Assembly (NCBI GenBank): GCA_900549535.1
Contig: UROR01000002.1
Span: forward strand, 1-41,985
Origin: an uncultured Collinsella sp.
GTDB taxonomy: Bacteria; Actinomycetota; Coriobacteriia; Coriobacteriales; Coriobacteriaceae
Reading direction: 5' to 3'
DNA: 41,985 bases
This document shows positions 37,397 through 41,985 of this stretch, piece after piece (positions within the stretch are counted from its first letter, which is position 1; every line of letters starts with the position of its first letter). Made by a program: the position numbers and the translations under genes. The notes beneath the pieces were generated by a model that had not been told where the DNA came from, made no database searches, and worked only from the letters and a program-made list of their open reading frames with translations.

Positions 37397-38518
37397 CTAT
37401 TCGGTTGCCTCCCGGCACATCGCGCCGAGGGCCCACAGCCACCTCACGAGCTCGGCGGCGGTGGCGGCGTTCGCCTTCGCCTGGGGCATGCCCCTGGCGA
37501 GCATCTCCTCGCGGCGCCGGAGCAGGCGCTCGGAACCCTTCCTCCCGTGCATCCTCACCTCGAGCGGGACGCCGCTGCCCTTGGGCATCAGCTTCGGTTG
37601 GTGGCTCGCCTGGACGTAGCTCCAGGACCCCTCGACGGCCAGCCTCCTGACGAGGGCGTTGCCGGCCCCGCTGATCCCGCCGAGGCGCACGGAGTCCGCG
37701 CTCGACCTCTGCTTCGGGGCGAGGCCGAAGTAGGCCGTCACCTGCCTGCCGGAGCGGAACCTCGAGAAGTCGCCGACCTCGGACGCGAAGGCGGCGGCGA
37801 GCGCGAACCCGCACCCCTTGATCGACTGGAGCGCCTCGACCTCCGCCGAGAGGGGGCCCGCCGCGACGGCGGCCCTGTACTCGGCGAGGAGGTCGTCGCG
37901 CGTCTCGGCGGCCGCCTCGACCTCGTTCCTCAGCGCCGCAAGCGCCCGGATGCCGCCGTCGTCGGCGGGCCGGACCTTGTCGAGCCACCTGAGGAAGTCG
38001 TACGTCCAGTACCTCCGGGGGTTTCCGGCCGGCGTCGTGCCGCCGTAGGCGTAGCCACGGCGGGCCAGGAACGCCAGGAGCCGCTGCTTCGCCGCCGCGA
38101 GCCTCGCGGTCGCCGCGTCGTGGGCCCCGGCGAGGTCCCTGAGCCCCTCGATCTCGGGGGACGGCACCCATACCGGGGTGACGTCGTGCGACAGTATCGC
38201 CTTGGCCATCCTGGCCGCGTCGTTGCGGTCGTTCTTGGACGAGAGGTCTGCCGCCGACCTCGGGACCCTGGAGACGGCCGCGACGACGCAGTCGACGCCG
38301 AGCCCGGAGAGCTCCCTCTGCGGGGCGAAGCCGAGGTAGCCGCTCTCGTAGGCGGCGAGCGACGGGCCGGGGAAGCCCGACATCCACTCCGCGACCTCGC
38401 CCCAGGGGTTGCCGCGGAACCTCCTCGTCACGGCCTCGCCCGTCTCCGCGTCGAGCGCGCAGACGGTGGTGGACCTGAGGTGTACGTCCATTCCGAAGGC
38501 GGTAGAATATCTAGGCAC
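37397..38518 (-). CDS. IS110-family DEDD transposase (recombinase)
   Basis: 373 aa. The RuvC-like DEDD domain has D11 (FGMDVHLRS), E58 (AAYESGYLGF), D97 and D100 (KNDRNDAARMA). The C-terminal Tnp20 domain has SIKGCGFALAAAFASEVGDF, QVTAYFGLAPKQRSS and SGAGNALVRRLAVEGSW, where a Ser of the Tnp domain is the nucleophile in characterised members. GTG 38518 is preceded by GGGAGG at five bases. The frame is full-length and uninterrupted, so the element may be active. Confidence 0.93.
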   Translation of the reverse strand: MPRYSTAFGMDVHLRSTTVCALDAETGEAVTRRFRGNPWGEVAEWMSGFPGPSLAAYESGYLGFAPQRELSGLGVDCVVAAVSRVPRSAADLSSKNDRNDAARMAKAILSHDVTPVWVPSPEIEGLRDLAGAHDAATARLAAAKQRLLAFLARRGYAYGGTTPAGNPRRYWTYDFLRWLDKVRPADDGGIRALAALRNEVEAAAETRDDLLAEYRAAVAAGPLSAEVEALQSIKGCGFALAAAFASEVGDFSRFRSGRQVTAYFGLAPKQRSSADSVRLGGISGAGNALVRRLAVEGSWSYVQASHQPKLMPKGSGVPLEVRMHGRKGSERLLRRREEMLARGMPQAKANAATAAELVRWLWALGAMCREATE

Positions 38519-38880
38519 GGGAGCCTCCCAACCTCGTTGCGGCGCGGCTGCGCCTCTGACACTTCAACAACATTGTCGCAGCCCCGACCCGCGGTCACGA
38601 GCGGGGGCTCCTGTCGTTTCCGTGCCCTCGGATTGGGTCATAGTGTCTGACTCATGCTCAACCTGCGGTGCCTTTATGGTCCGCGATACAAAGAGGACGG
38701 CATGACCAGAAGGTCTATGCCGCCCTCTTTTCATGCCAATTTGTTCGCTCTGGTGGACGCTCGCTGTCGTTGCCAAAGCATCGGCGTTCCCATAGTCCAA
38801 ATCTGCAAAAAGGGACGCCAAAAAGACAGGTTTATTTGGTCGGTTTTATCTGGGCAAACGTGGTCGTCTATCGCAATATG

Positions 38881-38934
38881 GTCGTTGGGGACGTTCTTGT
38901 TTGACTAGTCGTTTAAGAACGTCCCCAACGACTA
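38881..38934. repeat. 18-bp inverted repeat, copy 2 of the AAGAACGTCCCCAA element
   Basis: GTCGTTGGGGACGTTCTT (38881-38898) / AAGAACGTCCCCAACGAC (38915-38932), perfect. AAGAACGTCCCCAACGACTA matches 19537-19556 at 19 of 20 positions. Confidence 0.88.
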
Positions 38935-38940
38935 CATAGG

Positions 38941-39008
38941 ATGAGAGTGGATAATCTCCCGGTTTGAGCCTGCATTCAAGCTCAAAGTGGGAGATTATCC
39001 ACTCTCAT
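38941..39008. repeat. 20-bp perfect inverted repeat downstream of pdxT
   Basis: Arms 38941-38960 and 38989-39008 (ATGAGAGTGGATAATCTCCC and its exact inverse) with inner TTTGAGC / GCTCAAA around CTGCATTCAA. There is no T tract; it could still stop or stabilise pdxST mRNA. Confidence 0.88.
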
Positions 39009-39048
39009 TTGTTGTATGTCCGAAAATCCACGCTCGTTTAAATTCTGC

Positions 39049-39636
39049 CTACATTTGTAGGAACAGTTCGTGGAGGCGGGTGTCTTCGTCGAGTTCGGGG
39101 TGGAAGGTTACGCCGAGCTGGTTGCCCTGGCGCGCGGCGACGATACGGCCGTCGACTTTCGCTAAGGCCTTTGCGTCGCCGTGGACCTCGACGATGCGGG
39201 GCGCGCGGATAAACGTCAGCGGCACTTCACCGTCGATGCCAGCTACCTGCCCCTTGGTTCGAAAACTGCCGAGCTGCCTGCCGTAGGCATTGCGCTCAAC
39301 GAGCACATCCATGGTTGCCAGGCGCGGCGTGCCCTTATCGTCATGGGCGGCAAGGTCGTGACCCAGCAGAATCAGGCCGGCGCAGGTGCCCAGGACGGGC
39401 ATGCCTTCAACAATGCGGGTGCGAAGCTCCTCGAGCATGCCCAACTCATCAAGCAGCTTCCCTTGAACGGTAGACTCGCCGCCGGGAAGTACCAGACGGT
39501 CAAAGTCCTGCTTCAAATCAGCCGCCTGCCTCAGCTCAATACAGCGCGCGCCCAGCTCGGATAGTCTTGCCTCGTGCTCGGCAAATGCGCCTTGGACCGC
39601 CAGCACGGCGACCGTTTGGTCTGCATAATCGCTCAT
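39049..39636 (-). CDS. pdxT: Pyridoxal 5'-phosphate synthase glutaminase subunit PdxT
   Basis: 195 aa class I glutaminase that supplies ammonia to PdxS. VAVLAVQGAFAEHEARLSEL start, LVLPGGESTVQGKLL, the nucleophile C85 in GTCAGLILLG, and H179/E181 in TFHPELDED form the triad. QVAGIDGEVPLTFIRAPRIV is typical of PdxT. AGAAAGGA precedes its ATG (39636), 20 bases after the pdxS stop. Second gene of the pdxS-pdxT operon. Confidence 0.96.
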   Translation of the reverse strand: MSDYADQTVAVLAVQGAFAEHEARLSELGARCIELRQAADLKQDFDRLVLPGGESTVQGKLLDELGMLEELRTRIVEGMPVLGTCAGLILLGHDLAAHDDKGTPRLATMDVLVERNAYGRQLGSFRTKGQVAGIDGEVPLTFIRAPRIVEVHGDAKALAKVDGRIVAARQGNQLGVTFHPELDEDTRLHELFLQM

Positions 39637-39656
39637 GTGCGATCCTTTCTGCCGGA

Positions 39657-40547
39657 CTAGCGTCCGCGCTCCTCCATGATGATCTCGATCTCGTCGGCGT
39701 TGATGCCCACCATGGCCTCGCCCAGGTCCTCCGAAAGCTCGGCGATGAGCTTGGCATCGGTGAAGTTTGCCACGGCCTTGACGATGGCGGCGGCGCGCTT
39801 GGCGGGGTCGCCGCTCTTAAAGATGCCCGAGCCGACAAAGACGCCCTCGGCGCCCAGTTGCATCATCAGCGCGGCGTCGGCAGGGGTCGCTACGCCGCCG
39901 GCGGCAAAGTTCACAACGGGAAGCTTACCCGTAGCATGGACCTCGCGCACCAGCTCGACCGGAACCTGCAGTTGCTTGGCTGCCTCAAAGAGTTCGTCGT
40001 CGCGCAGGGCAACAACGTCGCGGATCTGCTTTTGGATCTTGCGCATGTGGCGCACGGCCTGGACAACGTCGCCCGTGCCCGGCTCGCCCTTGGTGCGGAT
40101 CATCGTGGCACCCTCGGCGACGCGGCGCAACGCCTCGCCCAAGTCGCGGGCACCGCAGACAAACGGGACGTCAAACTGGGTCTTGTCGATGTGGTAGACA
40201 TCGTCGGCGGGGGAGAGAACCTCGGACTCGTCGATGTAATCGATCTCGATGGCCTGCAGGACCTGCGCCTCGACAATGTGACCGATGCGGCACTTGGCCA
40301 TGACGGGGATGGAGACGGCCTCTTGAATGCCCTTGATCATCTTGGGGTCACTCATGCGCGAGACGCCGCCTGCGGCACGGATGTCGGCCGGGATGCGCTC
40401 GAGTGCCATGACGGCGCAGGCGCCTGCCTCCTCGGCGATGCGTGCCTGCTCGGGCGTGGTGACGTCCATGATGACGCCGCCCTTGAGCATCTGCGCGAGC
40501 TCGCGATTGAGTTTGACGCGATCGGCCTTGCTGGTCTGTTCTGCCAT
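39657..40547 (-). CDS. pdxS: Pyridoxal 5'-phosphate synthase subunit PdxS
   Basis: 296 aa TIM barrel that makes PLP from ribulose/ribose-5-phosphate, glyceraldehyde-3-phosphate and glutamine-derived ammonia. D28, K85 (PVMAKCRIGH) and K153 (MIRTKGEPGTG) are the expected catalytic residues; YIDESEVLSPADDVYHIDK and FAAGGVATPADAALMMQLGA are invariant blocks. ATG 40547 follows AAGGGAG by five bases; upstream in-frame starts to 40589 are not needed. It diverges from the PdxR-type gene, its usual regulator. Confidence 0.97.
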   Translation of the reverse strand: MAEQTSKADRVKLNRELAQMLKGGVIMDVTTPEQARIAEEAGACAVMALERIPADIRAAGGVSRMSDPKMIKGIQEAVSIPVMAKCRIGHIVEAQVLQAIEIDYIDESEVLSPADDVYHIDKTQFDVPFVCGARDLGEALRRVAEGATMIRTKGEPGTGDVVQAVRHMRKIQKQIRDVVALRDDELFEAAKQLQVPVELVREVHATGKLPVVNFAAGGVATPADAALMMQLGAEGVFVGSGIFKSGDPAKRAAAIVKAVANFTDAKLIAELSEDLGEAMVGINADEIEIIMEERGR

Positions 40548-40639
40548 GGTTGCTCCCTTGGTTGGCATGTGCATTGCTTGACGGAACATCCTATCGGGGA
40601 GCTGGGTATGGCGAAATACTCAGCTTTCGAGATAATAAC

Positions 40640-40681
40640 AAGGTCAGACTAATACCAGATTGAATGACTTAATAAGGTCAG
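40640..40681 (+). promoter_or_regulatory. Direct repeats, likely PdxR binding region
   Basis: AAGGTCAG at 40640-40647 and 40674-40681 (34-bp period) in the short pdxS-pdxR divergent gap. MocR-type regulators are known to bind direct repeats in such gaps. The second copy is also just before the pdxR start codon and may overlap its RBS. Confidence 0.5.
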
Positions 40682-40686
40682 GTGAT

Positions 40687-41985
40687 ATGCTCATGCTTGA
40701 CTACAATTTGGAAAAACGCGGCGAAGCATCACTCTATGAGTATGTTTACCAGCAAATTCGAGATGATATCGTAGCTGGACGCATTGCGGCGGGGGAGCAT
40801 CTTCCGTCTAAGCGCGCCTTTGCCAGTCATCTGGGAATCAGTGTCATTACCATCGAGAATGCATATAGCCAGCTACTTACCGAGGGCTATATTTGCTCAA
40901 TGCCGCGGCGTGGCTACTACGCTTGCGAGCTTCCGGATGCACCAGTTTTGCCTTTGGCTGCGTAGGGCATCGACCGAGATGCCGCCTCTGTGGGTCCCAG
41001 CGCGCATGATGTCAACAGACAGGTCGAGCGATTCGACGCACTTTCTCCTTCCGCTTTGGAGGCGGCGCGGCTTTGGCAAAGCGCGCTACGGGCGACGCTG
41101 GCATCCGAAGGCGAACGCGAGATCTTTTCGCCCGCACCGGCACAGGGCACCGCTCGGCTACGACGCGCAATTGCTCACCATCTGCGTGGGACGAGGGGCA
41201 TGAATGTCGATCCCAATAACATTGTCATCGGCGCGGGCGCCCAGCTGCTCGATACCATGTTGGTTCAGTTGCTTGGCGCGGACAAGGTGTATGCCGTTGA
41301 GGATCCGGGCTATTTGCGCCTGACGCGCATCTATCAGGCTATGGGCTGCAAAGTTCGGCATATCCCGTTGGATGATGACGGCGTCGACCTGAGCACTCTG
41401 CAGAAAACTGGGGCCGATGTTCTTCACCTGATGCCGTCCCATCAGTATCCGACCGGCCTTGTGACGAGCATTGCGCGTCGCTATGCACTGCTGAGCTGGG
41501 CCGCCGAGCGACCAGGTCGGTACCTCATCGAAGATGACTTTGATTGTGAGTTTCGCCTTGCCGGCAAGCCGATTCCCGCGCTTGCGTCGATCGATGCCGC
41601 CCAGTCGGTTATCTACACCAACACGTTTTCGAAGAGCCTGTCATCGGCGTTGCGTCTAGCGTACATGGTGCTGCCCGACGAGCTGATGGAGCGGTTTAGG
41701 CGCAACCTTGGTTTTTACGCCTCGTCGGTGAGTTCTGTTGACCAGGTCGCTTTGGCTCGTTTGCTGGAATCGGGTGATTACGAGCGACATGTGAACCGCG
41801 TGCGCGTTCGTGCTCGTGGGGCGCGTGATGGCCTGGCGGCGCTTGTACGGAAAGCGTTTCCGGCAGGGGAAGTCTCGATCGAGTACGCGGACGCCGGCCT
41901 TTACTGCGTCGTGGCCGTGGAACGTGACGCGGGCGGAAGCTCTTTTGCACGGGCCCTCACGCGCTCGAGCATCCCTTTTATCGAT
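40687..41985 (+). pseudogene. pdxR: MocR/PdxR-type regulator with an in-frame amber codon; truncated by the window end
   Basis: Residues 1-80 are a GntR winged helix (SLYEYVYQQIRDDIVAGRIA, LPSKRAFASHLGISVITIEN, SMPRRGYYACEL). After ELPDAPVLPLAA comes TAG (40963-40965), and the same frame continues GIDRDAASVGPSAHDVNRQV into a full fold-I aminotransferase-like domain: VIGAGAQLLDTML, VEDPGYLRLTRIYQAMG, LMPSHQYPTGLV, IEDDFDCEFR, and the PLP-binding Lys in NTFSKSLSSALRL. There is no frameshift; only one stop codon interrupts the linker. MocR proteins sense PLP through the second domain and control pdxST. A start for the second part may be ATG 41200. The gene runs past 41985. ATG 40687 or 40693 is the likely start. 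Confidence 0.85.

Larger units (their letters stand above)
37119..38642 (-). mobile_element. IS110-family (IS1111-type) insertion sequence
   Basis: Bounded by a perfect 14-bp subterminal inverted repeat: TATGACCCAATCCG (37119-37132) and CGGATTGGGTCATA (38629-38642). Inside is one DEDD transposase on the minus strand, 264 bases of noncoding DNA after its stop and about 110 before its start. Subterminal inverted repeats plus a long noncoding end downstream of the transposase fit the IS1111 group. Exact ends are a few bases outside the repeats and cannot be fixed here. GC content is clearly higher than in flanking genes, a sign of recent arrival. Confidence 0.85.
38643..39048. other. Gene-free region between the IS and pdxT
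   Basis: About 400 bases with no supported gene. It contains the second copy of the GGCATGACCAGAAGGTC hairpin (38697-38724, then CTCTTTT) and two long hairpins (38881-38932, 38941-39008). Short open frames here lack RBS and coding bias. Confidence 0.65.

Noticed and set aside
38654..38908. Short open frames between the IS and pdxT
   Set aside because: No RBS, no coding bias, and they cross hairpin repeats.
41054..41095. Hairpin-like GCGGCTTTGGCAAAGCGCGC plus GGGCGACGCTGG resembling the repeats after lacC2
   Set aside because: It lies inside the intact pdxR reading frame and encodes the expected AARLWQSALRATLAS helix; similarity to 36931-37015 is limited and probably chance.

Overview
The window looks like a chromosomal segment of a gut actinobacterium of the class Coriobacteriia, most likely Collinsella. 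This is an inference from the high GC content, the strong GC bias in third codon positions, AGGAGG-type ribosome binding sites, and the mix of Firmicute-like PTS/tagatose-6-phosphate genes with actinobacterial-style membrane proteins. No rRNA is present to confirm it.

Layout. 1-6.6 kb: housekeeping genes (long-form ribosome hibernation factor, DegV protein, then a four-gene operon: hydroxyacid dehydrogenase with a His/Cys-rich tail, small membrane protein, HEAT-repeat protein, NAD-type isocitrate dehydrogenase) and a membrane-anchored SurA-N-like protein. 6.7-8.0 kb: an AT-richer two-gene cassette (a secreted protein and a small cytoplasmic protein) between 108-bp near-perfect inverted repeats. 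8.0-18.6 kb: an amino-sugar locus (mannose-class PTS with YajC, a GntR/HutC regulator, AgaS, NagA-type deacetylase, LacX-like epimerase, LacC-like kinase, a C-terminal relic of a second nagA, YhcH). 18.7-19.6 kb: tRNA-Thr(CGT) and an orphan IIB protein whose phosphorylatable His is Tyr. 19.6-36.9 kb: a lactose/galactoside island for the tagatose-6-phosphate pathway: galM, a LacR-like DeoR regulator, two lacEG units each facing its own LacI-type regulator, one lacF, a membrane protein, lacA, lacB, and a second lacX-lacC pair. 37.1-38.6 kb: an IS110/IS1111-type element. 39.0-42.0 kb: pdxS-pdxT (PLP synthesis) facing a MocR/PdxR-type regulator interrupted by an in-frame amber codon and cut by the window edge.

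How it works together. Lactose or other galactosides would enter through either LacE with the single LacF, be split by a LacG, and galactose-6-phosphate would pass through LacAB and LacC. The GalNAc/galactosamine branch (mannose-class PTS, NagA, AgaS) would join at tagatose-6-phosphate, which may explain two LacC copies. Tagatose-1,6-bisphosphate aldolase (LacD/GatY) is not in the window.

Regulation can be read directly. TGGTTACTACCAG sites flank the GntR regulon. TGTTC-N5-TGTTY direct repeats precede lacR, lacF and lacA. CG-centred palindromes lie in each lacE-lacI divergent region. The least expected layer is a tandem pair of GTGAACGGT-like sites, always about 21 bp centre to centre, found six times: in front of the mannose-class PTS (twice), both lacE/lacI regions, lacF and lacA. 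That geometry is typical of AraC/XylS-family activators, none of which is encoded here. Several families of intergenic hairpin repeats, some with compensatory changes, sit at gene ends.
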